Source: Actinopolyspora alba
GTDB taxonomy: Bacteria > Actinomycetota > Actinomycetes > Mycobacteriales > Pseudonocardiaceae
Assembly (NCBI RefSeq): GCF_900112765.1
Contig: NZ_FOMZ01000010.1
Span: 124,001-188,000, forward strand
Reading direction: 5' to 3'
Length of the DNA: 64,000 nt
Shown: piece by piece, positions 18,539 to 26,455 of the stretch
How positions within the stretch are numbered: the stretch's first letter is position 1
How the letters are laid out: each line of letters opens with the position of its first letter
Made by a program: the position numbers and the translations under genes
Notes under the pieces: model-generated
The model's database searches: none
What the model saw: only the letters and a program-made list of their open reading frames with translations
Told to the model about the DNA's origin: nothing

Positions 18539-18708
18539 GACACCAATGTCCCGCGAACCGCCCCCGCACCGCACACCGAGGCACGGAAGCCTCGATGACC
18601 GGAAACCGACATCGGCGCTCCTGGCCCGAATCCGGTGCCACGACGGCACCTCGCACCGCCGCGGGTTCTCTCGTGGTGCTCTCGCGAGGAAGGCCCGACG
18701 TGGCGTAG

Positions 18709-18776
18709 TACCTACTCGATGTCGGGCCTCCCCGGAGCGAGAGCCCGCGAGAGGTTCCGCCACGCAACCAGCTACG
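18709..18776. repeat. Dispersed intergenic repeat, copy 3
   Basis: TACCTACTCGATGTCGGGCC, then CCCGGAGCGAGAGCCCGCGAGAGGTTCCGCC. Same orientation as copies 1 and 2, located just downstream of lpdA. It lacks the GGAAAACTCCGATCA end. Confidence 0.65.
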
Positions 18777-18798
18777 CAGAACGTGGCACCGACTCTCA

Positions 18799-20202
18799 CT
18801 AATCCAGATCGTCGTGGCGCATCAGCTGCCTACCGGCCTCGGTCAACGACCCGGAAAGCGCCGGGTACACCGAGAAGGTGTTGGCCAGGTCCTCCACTGT
18901 GACCTGGTTCTGCACCGACAGCGCCAACGGCAGGATCAGCTCACTGGCGTTGGGGGCCACGACCACACCACCGACGACCACACCGGTCGCCGGACGGCAG
19001 AAGACCTTGAGGAAGCCGCGGCGCACCCCCTCCATCTTGGCGCGGGGGTTACCGGAGAGCGGCAGCACGACGCTTCGAGCGGGAACCTCGCCGGACTCGA
19101 TCGCCTGCTGGCTGATCCCGACGGTCGCGATCTCGGGATGGGTGAAGACGTTGGCGGCCACCGTCTTGAGCTTGATCGGGGTAACCCCCTCGCCCAGCGC
19201 GTGCCACATCGCGATCCGCCCCTGCATCGCGGCCACCGAGGCCAACAGCAGCACGCCGGTGCAGTCCCCGGCCGCGTAGACGCCGGTCGCACTGGTTCGG
19301 GACACCCGGTCCACCGGGATGTAGCCTCCACGGTCCGGTTCGATACCGATGTGGTCCAGTCCGATGTCGGCGGTGTTGGGCACCGACCCCACGGTCATCA
19401 ACGCATGGCTGGCCTCGATCCGACGCCCGTCGTTGAGGTGGATCAGCACCCCGGACTCGGTGCGGTCGATGCGATCGGCGCGGGCGTGCTTGACCACACT
19501 GGCTCCCCGCTCGGAGAACACCTCTTCCAGCACAGCGGCGGCATCGGCGTCCTCGTGCGGCAGCACCCGATCACGGCTGGAGACCAGCGTCACCTTCACG
19601 CCCATCTCGGCGTAGGCGGACGCGAACTCGACGCCGGTGACGCCGGAACCGACCACCGCGAGGTGCTCGGGGAGTTCGGGCAGGTCGTAGAGCTGTCGCC
19701 AGGTCAGGATGCGTTCGCCGTCGGGCTGGGCCCCCGGCAGCACGCGCGGTGTCGCACCGGTGGAGATCAGCACGGAGTCGGCGACGAGCTCCTCCTGCCC
19801 ACCGTCGCTGAGGTCGACCCGAATACGGTGCTGCGCCAGCCCCGGTGTCTCGTCGACGAACCGCGCACGGCCACCCAGGATCCGGACGCCCTCCCGGTGG
19901 ACCCGGGAACGGATGTCGGCCGACTGCGCCAGCGCGAGCCCCTTGACCCTGCCGTGCACCACGGCCGTGTCCACGTCCGCGGCACCTTCCTTGACCCGAA
20001 TACCGAGTTCCTGCACATCACGGATGGAAGAGCGAGCGCCCCCGGAGGCTATGAAGGTCTTCGACGGCACGCAGTCGTAGAGCACACAGGCTCCGCCCAG
20101 CCCCTCGGCCTCGACCAGCGTGACGTCGGCCCCGTTCTGGGCGGCCACGAGGGCGGCCTCGTAGCCCGCGGGCCCGCCTCCCATGATTACGATGCGGGAC
20201 AC
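18799..20202 (-). CDS. lpdA: LpdA-type flavoprotein disulfide reductase / NAD(P)H-quinone reductase
   Basis: 467 residues from GTG 20202, with GAGGAGG 9-10 nt upstream. FAD motif IVIMGGGPAGYEAALVAA, then GGACVLYDCVPSK with C39-x4-C44 spacing as in classical disulfide reductases. NAD(P) motif VVGSGVTGVEFASAYAEMG and second FAD motif GVYAAGDCTG follow. In the C-terminal interface the usual catalytic His of HPT is replaced by Tyr (VYPALSGSLTEAGRQ). As I recall, mycobacterial LpdA (Rv3303c), which reduces quinones, shares that loss but lacks the first cysteine. Flanked by inverted copies of the dispersed repeat. Confidence 0.85.
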   Translation of the reverse strand: MSRIVIMGGGPAGYEAALVAAQNGADVTLVEAEGLGGACVLYDCVPSKTFIASGGARSSIRDVQELGIRVKEGAADVDTAVVHGRVKGLALAQSADIRSRVHREGVRILGGRARFVDETPGLAQHRIRVDLSDGGQEELVADSVLISTGATPRVLPGAQPDGERILTWRQLYDLPELPEHLAVVGSGVTGVEFASAYAEMGVKVTLVSSRDRVLPHEDADAAAVLEEVFSERGASVVKHARADRIDRTESGVLIHLNDGRRIEASHALMTVGSVPNTADIGLDHIGIEPDRGGYIPVDRVSRTSATGVYAAGDCTGVLLLASVAAMQGRIAMWHALGEGVTPIKLKTVAANVFTHPEIATVGISQQAIESGEVPARSVVLPLSGNPRAKMEGVRRGFLKVFCRPATGVVVGGVVVAPNASELILPLALSVQNQVTVEDLANTFSVYPALSGSLTEAGRQLMRHDDLD

Positions 20203-20248
20203 TTCGCTCTACCTCCTCGTAGGACTTTGTCACCCCGGGTTGGCCGGG

Positions 20249-20308
20249 GTACTTGCTCGGCGGAACCTCCCACCGGTTCTCGCTCCGGGAGGACCGACAT
20301 CGAGTAGG
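20249..20308. repeat. Dispersed intergenic repeat, copy 4 (inverted)
   Basis: GTACTTGCTCGGCGGAACCT, then CCCACCGGTTCTCGCTCCGG and ACCGACATCGAGTAGG; this is the reverse complement of copies 1-3. It lies 47 bp upstream of the lpdA start. The remainder of the 423-bp gap to the gamma-glutamylcyclotransferase-like gene shows no gene I can support. Confidence 0.65.
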
Positions 20309-20625
20309 CACGCTCACGGGACCGTGTTCTCGGCTCCGCGCCGCTCGCGTTCCGAACCGTCCTCCGGCACCACGCGACGGCCACGGCACTCGGGCGAACT
20401 CGCGGCCGTGCGGGACGGAATCGCCCTCGCCCGGAATTGGTAGAGACCATTTCGCACCCCTCGCCCCGGGCTCGCAACCGCCGGTCCAACGGTACGCCGC
20501 CACCCCGCTCGCACGGCCCACCGGTACCCGCCGGAACCCGCGTGTCACGCGAGCACACGAAGTAGCGAACCGAGCACGGTCAGCTGGAGGGGACAACGGA
20601 TCGAGGCGTGGTTATCCTGTGAGCC

Positions 20626-21084
20626 GTGCCGCTATACGCCGCTTACGGATCCAACATGGATCCGACCCAGATGCTGCAACGCGCTCCTCACTCGCCCATG
20701 ACGGGAACAGGCTGGTTGATGGACTGGCGGCTCACTTTCGGCGGTGAGGACGTGGGCTGGGAAGGGGCACTCGCGACGATCGTCGAGGAGCCGGAGGCGC
20801 AGGTTTTCACCGTGCTCTACGACGTCAGTTCCGAGGACGAGCAGGAACTCGACCGCTGGGAGGGCTCGGATCTGGGGCTGCACAAGAAACTGCGGCTACG
20901 GATCCACACCCTGGACGGTCCGACACTCGCCTGGCTGTACGTGCTCGACGCCTACGAGGGCGGTCTGCCCTCCGCGCGTTACCTGGGACTGATCGCCGAG
21001 GCCGCCGAGCGGGCCGGAGCGCCGAACGACTACGTGACCAAACTGCGCACCCTGCCCTGCAGCAACACCGGCCCGGCTCGCTGA
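20626..21084 (+). CDS. Gamma-glutamylcyclotransferase-like (AIG2 fold) protein
   Basis: 152 residues from GTG 20626. Starts PLYAAYGSNMDPTQM, the (Y)GSN phosphate-loop-like signature of the AIG2/GGCT fold, and continues with GWLMDWRLTFGG, TVLYDVSSEDEQELDRWEG (general acid/base region DRWEG) and AWLYVLDAYEGGLPSARYLGLI. Family enzymes release 5-oxoproline from gamma-glutamyl compounds. In mycobacteria the homologue (Rv3304) also lies next to lpdA in opposite orientation. The last 189 bp are overlapped by a convergent reading frame. Confidence 0.85.
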   Translation: MPLYAAYGSNMDPTQMLQRAPHSPMTGTGWLMDWRLTFGGEDVGWEGALATIVEEPEAQVFTVLYDVSSEDEQELDRWEGSDLGLHKKLRLRIHTLDGPTLAWLYVLDAYEGGLPSARYLGLIAEAAERAGAPNDYVTKLRTLPCSNTGPAR

Positions 21085-21765
21085 GCCCTCCGTCCCTTCG
21101 GCGACCTCCTCAGCGAGGATCCGATCATCGACACGGCCGTCGACCGGGGGACAGGCCGCGAGCAGCGCCAGGGCACGGCGCGTACCGCGCCGGTCGGCCC
21201 TGATGGCGACGCGCCGCCGCACCAGCTCGACGAGCTGGCGCGCCGCGGCGGGCGTCATCGCCGAAAGCGTCCGCCGCAGGCACGCCGAGGCGAACGTCGC
21301 GTCACCCGCCGTGCACAGCACCTCGGTCAGCGCGACGTCGAGCACCTGGGTGCGCAGCCCGTCCAGTTCCACCACCTCGGACTCGCGGACCCGGCTCTGC
21401 CGGGCCACGAGTCCGCTTCCCCTCGGGGGCCGCCTGTCGTGGACAACGGTGAGGTACGTCGTGGTGGGAACGGGAGCACAGCCGTGCACCGCGAGCGCTG
21501 TCGGCCCCGACAGCACCGCCCCGGGCGCTCCCCACAACAGCGCGGCCAGGGCGCGGGTGCGCGGCCGGTGCAGCGACTCGGCAGGCACCAGCACTCCCGG
21601 CCACTGCGCGGCCAGCGTTCCACGGGACAACGCGGCGCTCAGTCGCCGCTGCCCGAACCGGGCGCGCAGCCGCCCCCGGGGCAACGCCCCGGCGGCACGC
21701 ACGGCCGCGAGCAGTTCGGGATCGCACCGGTCTCGCGACAGGATTCGTTCCGTTCGTTCGCTCAT
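20896..21765 (-). CDS. AbiEi/DUF559-type protein, apparently missing its C-terminal nuclease-like domain
   Basis: 289 codons from ATG 21765. The N-terminal part (ERILSRDRCDPELLAAVR, WPGVLVPAESLHRPRTRALAALLWG, VLSGPTALAVHGC) looks like the winged-helix and core region of actinobacterial AbiEi-like antitoxin or DUF559 proteins. After VDGRVDDRILAEEVAEGTEGS the frame simply reads antisense through the cyclotransferase-like gene for 189 bp and shows no domain, where a relative would carry a Vsr-like endonuclease fold. The gene is therefore probably truncated, with a random tail. No AbiEii-like toxin lies beside it. An in-frame start 11 codons upstream is possible. Confidence 0.5.
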   Translation of the reverse strand: MSERTERILSRDRCDPELLAAVRAAGALPRGRLRARFGQRRLSAALSRGTLAAQWPGVLVPAESLHRPRTRALAALLWGAPGAVLSGPTALAVHGCAPVPTTTYLTVVHDRRPPRGSGLVARQSRVRESEVVELDGLRTQVLDVALTEVLCTAGDATFASACLRRTLSAMTPAAARQLVELVRRRVAIRADRRGTRRALALLAACPPVDGRVDDRILAEEVAEGTEGSASRAGVAAGQGAQFGHVVVRRSGPLGGLGDQSQVTRGGQTALVGVEHVQPGECRTVQGVDP

Positions 21766-21972
21766 ACCGACAAGAGAGCCGAACGGCACGCGGTGATACA
21801 TCCCGGACGGGTGATTTCGCAGGGAAACCCGGTACGACCCGGCAGCGAGCAGTGCGACGAGGAATCCGCTACGAGGATCCCGATCCGGCCTGCACAACGG
21901 ACCGGAGAGCGACTACTCCACATCAAGGGTTCCGTGTGATCGCAGCAAGAACGAAGCCCTGTTCATCGCGCT

Positions 21973-22608
21973 CTACGCGAAAGAACTGCCGCGATCATCA
22001 TCCAGCGCGCGCTCGGCGAAGGTGATCAGGTTCTGGCAGATGTGGCAATGCGACGGAACCTCCGTACTCACCATGTCGAGTTTGTAGAGCCAGAACGGCG
22101 GGAAACTCTCGCCAATCGGTTCGGTCTCGAACGCCGTCCGGGCCTCGGTGGTGAGGCGTTCGATCTCGAACAGGTACTCATCGGTCATCCGGTAGAACGC
22201 CTCGAAGCCGTGCTGGCGCACGTACTCGAAGTTGAAGCGCACCGACTCCAGCGCGATGGGGAACGGGTGCAAGCCGAAGTGAACACGCATGCTGTCGATG
22301 AGTTGATCCACATCGGCCGATCGCACCACCGCGTCCAGTTCCGCCCACCGACCGGACTCGCGATACGCCACGATCCGGTCGGCGAGCAGATTCCGGGCAG
22401 CGGCCAGGTTGCCCCGCTTCTCATCGAACAGGCGCAGGGTGGCGTCCCGCGCCTGATCGCTGCCGGTGTTGTGGACTTCCCGCACCGCCGCGACGAGATG
22501 AGTCACGAGCGCGCCGTCCTGCGACATGTACGTGCCGAACTCGTCCCAAGTCGGGGGGATACCGTGCTCTGCGATGCCGTTGAGGAACTGGGTACCGCTC
22601 AGGGGCAT
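21973..22608 (-). CDS. Hypothetical protein
   Basis: 211 residues, not recognised. A mostly helical, soluble protein with an internal EKRGNLAAARNLLADRIVAYRESGRWAELDAVV stretch that could be a helical hairpin, and a C-terminal SHCHICQNLITF region with a His/Cys cluster (H-C-H-x-x-C) that might bind metal. ATG 22608 follows AAGGTAGGTTCCC. A perfect palindrome (22655-22670) lies 47 bp upstream, so it is probably regulated. It is next to a divergent hisS and near the XRE/DUF397 pair, in an accessory-looking region. Confidence 0.55.
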   Translation of the reverse strand: MPLSGTQFLNGIAEHGIPPTWDEFGTYMSQDGALVTHLVAAVREVHNTGSDQARDATLRLFDEKRGNLAAARNLLADRIVAYRESGRWAELDAVVRSADVDQLIDSMRVHFGLHPFPIALESVRFNFEYVRQHGFEAFYRMTDEYLFEIERLTTEARTAFETEPIGESFPPFWLYKLDMVSTEVPSHCHICQNLITFAERALDDDRGSSFA

Positions 22609-22654
22609 GGGAACCTACCTTCACTTTCCGGTAATCCTGATACCGCAACAGCTT

Positions 22655-22670
22655 AAATAGGAACCTATTT
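22655..22670. promoter_or_regulatory. Palindromic operator candidate
   Basis: AAATAGGAACCTATTT, 7-bp arms with a 2-nt centre, in an AT-rich stretch upstream of the hypothetical gene ending at 21973. Its TAGG/CCTA half-sites resemble those in front of the XRE regulator at 25435-25479. Confidence 0.5.
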
Positions 22671-22715
22671 TTCAGCCCAGACTCCGATCGTGGGTCATAC
22701 GCTCACAAACGAGTG

Positions 22716-24011
22716 TCACTCGGACGGAATGATCGCCCGTACGGACGAATCCAGCGCGTGCAACGTCGTCTGATGTTGCTCCCCGCTGGCCAGATCCCGC
22801 ACGGTGACCAATTCGGATACCCAGTCGTCCGGACCGACTATGACCACCGCTCGCGCACCGGCCTTGTCGGCGCGCTGGATCTCTTTGCCGAGCTTGCGCG
22901 TATCCAGCGGCGTGGTGACCCGCAGGCCCGCGTCCCGCAGGACCCGAGCAGCGCGTCGCGCCGGATCGAACAACTGTTCCGCTGTGGGGATCACCACCAC
23001 ATCCACATCGGTGCGCGGCCGCGGCAGCAGGCCGTGGGTGTCGAGGAAGTCGATGATCGTGACGTCACCCATCCCGAACCCGAAGCCGGGGATCTCCTTG
23101 TTGCTGAACAGGCCCACCAGGTTGTCGTAGCGGCCACCACCGAACAGCGACCGGCGGTTACTCGGGTCGGTGTCGAACACCTCGAACACCGTGGAGGTGT
23201 AGTAGTCGAACCCGCGCACGATCAACGGATCGAACTCGATCAGCTCGGCCGCACTCGTGTCGAGCACCTGCATGAGTCGGGACTGGTTGCGCACCTCAAC
23301 GGGAAGTTCCTCGATCGCGGCGCGACCGTCCTTGACGACCTCGGCCAGCCGGGCGAACTGTTCCTCCGACAGGCCGATCTCGGTAGCACTTTCGGCCAGC
23401 GTGTCGGCGCTGACCTTTTCCCAGCGGTCCAGCAGGTTCGCGGTCTCGCGCACCTTGTCGTGCGGAACGCCGACGATGTGGGTCAGCAGCGCGTCCAGCA
23501 GCACTCGGTCGCTGACCCTCAACCGCCACATGTCGGTACTCGCGCCCAGGCTGGCCATCATGTCGTGAATCAGTTCCAAAAACTCCACCTCCACCGCCGT
23601 GGAGGACGAGCCGAACAGGTCGACATTGATCTGCCAGTGCTCACGCACGCGCCCGCGCTGGGGGCGCTCATAGCGGTGACAGTTCGGGTGGCTGTACCAG
23701 CGCACCGGGAAGGTCAGCGAACCCGCGTTGCCCGCGATCATGCGCGCCACCGAAGGAGTCATCTCCGGGCGCAGCGCGAGCCGTCGCCCACCGTGATCGG
23801 TCAGCGTGTAGAGCTGCTGATTGACGATCTCCTGGCTGGACTTGGACTCGTAAATCTCGACCGGCTCCAACTGTGGACCGTCGTAGCGCTGGTAGCCGTA
23901 ACGTTCGAGTACCTCGTAGAGCCGATGGAACACCTGAGTGCGCACCGACATCTCGTCGGGCAGGAAGTCGCGGGTTCCACGGTAGGGCTCGGTGGACAGG
24001 TACTCGCTCAC
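22716..24011 (-). CDS. hisS: Histidyl-tRNA synthetase (divergent type)
   Basis: 431 residues from GTG 24011, preceded by AAGGA. Class II aaRS landmarks: YRGTRDFLPDEM, LRPEMTPSVARM (usual bacterial form LRPEGTAGVVRA), motif 2 as NCHRYERPQRGRVREHWQ rather than FRxERPQ, the histidine-binding VRGFDYYTSTVFEVF, motif 3 GFGMGDV and a C-terminal anticodon domain. It charges tRNA-His. The altered motifs suggest a second or transferred HisRS rather than the standard actinobacterial copy, though the standard hisS location cannot be seen here. Neighbours are accessory genes. Confidence 0.85.
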   Translation of the reverse strand: MSEYLSTEPYRGTRDFLPDEMSVRTQVFHRLYEVLERYGYQRYDGPQLEPVEIYESKSSQEIVNQQLYTLTDHGGRRLALRPEMTPSVARMIAGNAGSLTFPVRWYSHPNCHRYERPQRGRVREHWQINVDLFGSSSTAVEVEFLELIHDMMASLGASTDMWRLRVSDRVLLDALLTHIVGVPHDKVRETANLLDRWEKVSADTLAESATEIGLSEEQFARLAEVVKDGRAAIEELPVEVRNQSRLMQVLDTSAAELIEFDPLIVRGFDYYTSTVFEVFDTDPSNRRSLFGGGRYDNLVGLFSNKEIPGFGFGMGDVTIIDFLDTHGLLPRPRTDVDVVVIPTAEQLFDPARRAARVLRDAGLRVTTPLDTRKLGKEIQRADKAGARAVVIVGPDDWVSELVTVRDLASGEQHQTTLHALDSSVRAIIPSE

Positions 24012-24363
24012 GGTGATCCTTCGGGCGACTCGATGACTACGGGTCCGCACTAAGCGTAACGGTCGCCTCCAACAGCACGGTGCGTCAGGTGAGCTTGCTC
24101 AACCCGTCCAGAACCTCTCGCAGCAGTTCAGGCGCGGGCGGAGCCCACTGGGACGACCACTCACTACTCTGCGACCCGGCCACGTCCGCGCCCGGACGGA
24201 AATGGTTACGGGGTCGGAAGGTCCGGGTTCAGGTCACCACTCATAGCCAGCATGTAGCCACGCGGTTCGGGCATGAGTCGTCCTCGAAATGGAACCGGCC
24301 CACCGCCGAAGGTCGGCGCAGCGACGGTAGGCCGGGCTCTGGTCGATCTGGTTCGTGTAGACG
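24012..24363. other. Region upstream of hisS without a supported gene
   Basis: 352 bp. It should hold the hisS promoter. Short reading frames are present on both strands, but none has a ribosome site or domain I can recognise. Confidence 0.3.
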
Positions 24364-24480
24364 TCACGAGCCGGACAAGCACGTGAGACGCGCACACGCG
24401 GCGCATCGCTGTCCGCCGTCGTGGTGCATCACGAACGCCAGCGGCAGCACTTCGCCACACTCACTGATCAGGCACTCCAC
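24364..24480 (-). CDS. Candidate 38-residue cysteine-rich micro-protein
   Basis: Starts at GTG 24480 with GAGGAG about 9 nt upstream and overlaps the end of the preceding gene by 13 bp. The peptide is ECLISECGEVLPLAFV then MHHDGGQRCAACARLTCL: Cys3, Cys8, a His pair and a CxxC pair, arranged like a zinc-binding knuckle. Coupling to the upstream gene and the metal-ligand pattern favour a real gene. No family is recognised. Confidence 0.4.
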   Translation of the reverse strand: MECLISECGEVLPLAFVMHHDGGQRCAACARLTCLSGS

Positions 24481-25031
24481 CGGATCGGTCTCCTCGGAGA
24501 CGTGGCGATCAGCGGAAGGGACGCAGCCGCCCTCGGCGCGAAATCCGTGACTGAACCCATCCAGGCCGGATTGTCGCCACTCGCGCTCACTCCTCGTGTT
24601 TCGTCGCACTCTCGACACCTGCTCCAATCGGGATACGGATCGCCGGGCATGAGCCAACCCACGCAGCCACAGACGGTGAGCACGACCGAGCGACTCTCGT
24701 AGTCGCCGACGATCGGATCACTTGGCACCTCGTGCCACACGCGCTCGCCGCGCAACCCAATGGCGAACAACGGCCCCGCCATGTCGATCTCGGTCGACAG
24801 CTCGATCACCTCGGCCGACGTCTCGGCGACCTTCAGCGGCGCATCGAGCAGGCACAGCTCGCACGGCATACCCGCCAACCCGCTGACACTCTTCAGCCAC
24901 GAGTAATGCGCGGTGAATCCGCAATACGCCTTGCGCATGCCATCCGGCGAGTCCTGCTCAGCAGCGAAGATGTGCACCATCTGAGCGCCGGGTGCCTGAC
25001 GCTCGTGCAGGCGCGCCAAGATCACGCTCAT
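24468..25031 (-). CDS. Hypothetical protein with paired CxxC motifs
   Basis: 187 residues from ATG 25031, overlapping the previous stop (ATGA). The N-terminal part has VHIFAAEQ and AYCGFTAHYSW, then GMPCELCLLDAP. The middle has VCGCVGWLMPGDPYPDWSRCREC, so there are two to three CxxC-type pairs that could hold zinc. After RCRECDET the sequence loses character and may be a non-conserved tail. Part of a coupled three- or four-gene unit divergent from an XRE regulator; similar small cysteine proteins often accompany XRE/DUF397 loci in actinomycetes. Function unknown. Confidence 0.5.
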   Translation of the reverse strand: MSVILARLHERQAPGAQMVHIFAAEQDSPDGMRKAYCGFTAHYSWLKSVSGLAGMPCELCLLDAPLKVAETSAEVIELSTEIDMAGPLFAIGLRGERVWHEVPSDPIVGDYESRSVVLTVCGCVGWLMPGDPYPDWSRCRECDETRGVSASGDNPAWMGSVTDFAPRAAASLPLIATSPRRPIRWSA

Positions 25032-25300
25032 CGAGCCCCCCGTCTCTCAGCGACCATCCCTGCTACTCCTCCGGCCACCGGAGGTATGACCTGTCCGCCG
25101 CTGTCCGGGTGTTGGGCGGGCAGGTGTCCATGCGCGGGTCGCGCCTCGGGGTAGCGCACCCACATAGCGCGGGTCGTTCGCCGCGCACGGCGAACAGCCC
25201 GCCAAGTGCGCATGGACTCAAGGTCGTAGATCACAACTGCCCAAGGCAGGAGCGCGGAAAAGATGATGACTCCGAACATCACGATCTGCACAGCACTCAC
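25028..25300 (-). CDS. Small membrane protein
   Basis: 90 residues from GTG 25300 (an alternative GTG is at 25309). GTG 25300 overlaps the preceding stop as GTGA, and the gene's own stop overlaps the next ATG, so it is coupled on both sides. One hydrophobic segment (IVMFGVIIFSALLPWAVVIY, about residues 6-25) is followed by a basic stretch RRARRTTRAMW and a Pro/His-rich tail. This predicts a single-pass protein with its basic region in the cytoplasm. Not recognised. Confidence 0.45.
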   Translation of the reverse strand: MSAVQIVMFGVIIFSALLPWAVVIYDLESMRTWRAVRRARRTTRAMWVRYPEARPAHGHLPAQHPDSGGQVIPPVAGGVAGMVAERRGAR

Positions 25301-25416
25301 CGGCCCCACGTGTCACGGCCGACGTCGATTACCAGCCACACCGCTACGACGATCGCGACCAGGAGCAACACCGGGTAACCGATCAACACTGCTCCAGCAG
25401 AAGCATTAAAGTGCAT
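25297..25416 (-). CDS. 39-residue single-helix membrane peptide
   Basis: ATG 25416 to TGA 25297. After a short polar start (HFNASAGA) nearly all of the peptide is one membrane helix, VLIGYPVLLLVAIVVAVWLV, ending IDVGRDTWGR. The TGA overlaps the GTG of the next gene. The only Shine-Dalgarno-like GGAG abuts the ATG, so it may be leaderless or weakly translated. First gene of the coupled micro-operon. Too short for family assignment. Confidence 0.4.
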   Translation of the reverse strand: MHFNASAGAVLIGYPVLLLVAIVVAVWLVIDVGRDTWGR

Positions 25417-25434
25417 CTCCAATGTAGCCTCACT

Positions 25435-25479
25435 AAAGTAGGTTTCCTTTATAGGATTCTAAATCTGCAATCCTACTTT
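25435..25479. promoter_or_regulatory. Nested inverted repeats between the divergent XRE gene and the micro-operon
   Basis: Inside an AT-rich stretch: AAAGTAGG at 25435 pairs with CCTACTTT at 25472, and nested within it TAGGATT (25452) pairs with AATCCTA (25469). The spot lies between the divergent starts at 25416 and 25569, a classic place for an autoregulating XRE operator. The TAGG/CCTA half-sites recall the palindrome at 22655. Confidence 0.55.
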
Positions 25480-25568
25480 GTGAATACTCCTAAAGGGTGA
25501 TCGTCGAACCGCAAGTGCGGTGATCGATAATGTGCCCGGCAGAAACTCGGCACCCCTGGAGGACACGG

Positions 25569-26438
25569 ATGGCCACACCCACGGTCAGGCGGTTGCAGCT
25601 CGGCAACGAACTACGCCACGCCCGTCAGGCGGCAGGCCTCGAACAGGCGGATGCCGCACGCATCCTCGACTGCGCAACCACGAAGATCAGCCGCTTGGAG
25701 CTGGGCCAATCCGGTATCACCAAGGGCGATCTGCTGTTGCTACTCGATGAGTACGGTGACACGCAGGAACACAAGGACTGGTTGCTCGAATTGGCACGCA
25801 CCCGGAGCGCACGCGGCAGATGGGGTGGTTACCGGTCTGTCTTCCCCGAGTGGTTCCGGCAGTACGTGGACCTGGAGACCGACGCCAGCGACATACGTCA
25901 GGTTCGTGGCGAAATCATGCCGGGTATCCTGCAGACAGAGGCATACATCCGAGCGTTGGAGACGTCCTCGCCACGAGCCGATGACAGCAATGTGGACGCG
26001 GCGGTGTCCGCCAGACTGGAGCGGCAGTCGATCCTCACCCGGTCGACCCCACCCTCGGCATCCTTCGTACTCTCCGAGTCGTGTCTACGTCGGCAGATCG
26101 GCGATCGTGGGGTCATGCGACAGCAGCTTGACTATCTGTACGACCTGGCGTTGGAAGACAACATCCACATGCAGGTCATACCTTTCGACGCTCAGACGTA
26201 CGCGGGAGCGATCAGCTACGACTTCACGATCCTGACAATCCCCTCACCTGGTACCACACCCGACCTGGACTTCGTCTACGTCGAATCGTTCGACGATGCG
26301 AGATACCTGGACAGCAAGGAAGCCGTGAGCGACTACGTTAGTTTGTGGAACCGACTGCAAGCCGCCGCAGTGGGCCCCAGGGAATCCTTGGAACTGATCC
26401 GCTCAGTGGCCGAGCAGTCGTATGCCCCCGAGACATAA
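25569..26438 (+). CDS. XRE-family regulator with DUF5753 domain
   Basis: 289 residues from ATG 25569, with TGGAGG 6 nt upstream. The helix-turn-helix covers about residues 6-62 (LRHARQAAGLEQADAARILDC, KISRLELGQSGI). The rest is DUF5753 (WFRQYVDLETDASDIRQV, GEIMPGILQTEAYIRAL, ARLERQSIL, DNIHMQVIPFDA). Such proteins are the WhiJ-like regulators that are abundant in actinomycetes and usually paired with a DUF397 protein, which follows here after 17 bp. They often influence development or secondary metabolism. Targets are not known; autoregulation through the upstream inverted repeats is inference. Confidence 0.9.
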   Translation: MATPTVRRLQLGNELRHARQAAGLEQADAARILDCATTKISRLELGQSGITKGDLLLLLDEYGDTQEHKDWLLELARTRSARGRWGGYRSVFPEWFRQYVDLETDASDIRQVRGEIMPGILQTEAYIRALETSSPRADDSNVDAAVSARLERQSILTRSTPPSASFVLSESCLRRQIGDRGVMRQQLDYLYDLALEDNIHMQVIPFDAQTYAGAISYDFTILTIPSPGTTPDLDFVYVESFDDARYLDSKEAVSDYVSLWNRLQAAAVGPRESLELIRSVAEQSYAPET

Positions 26439-26455
26439 GCGAAAGGTCCCACACC

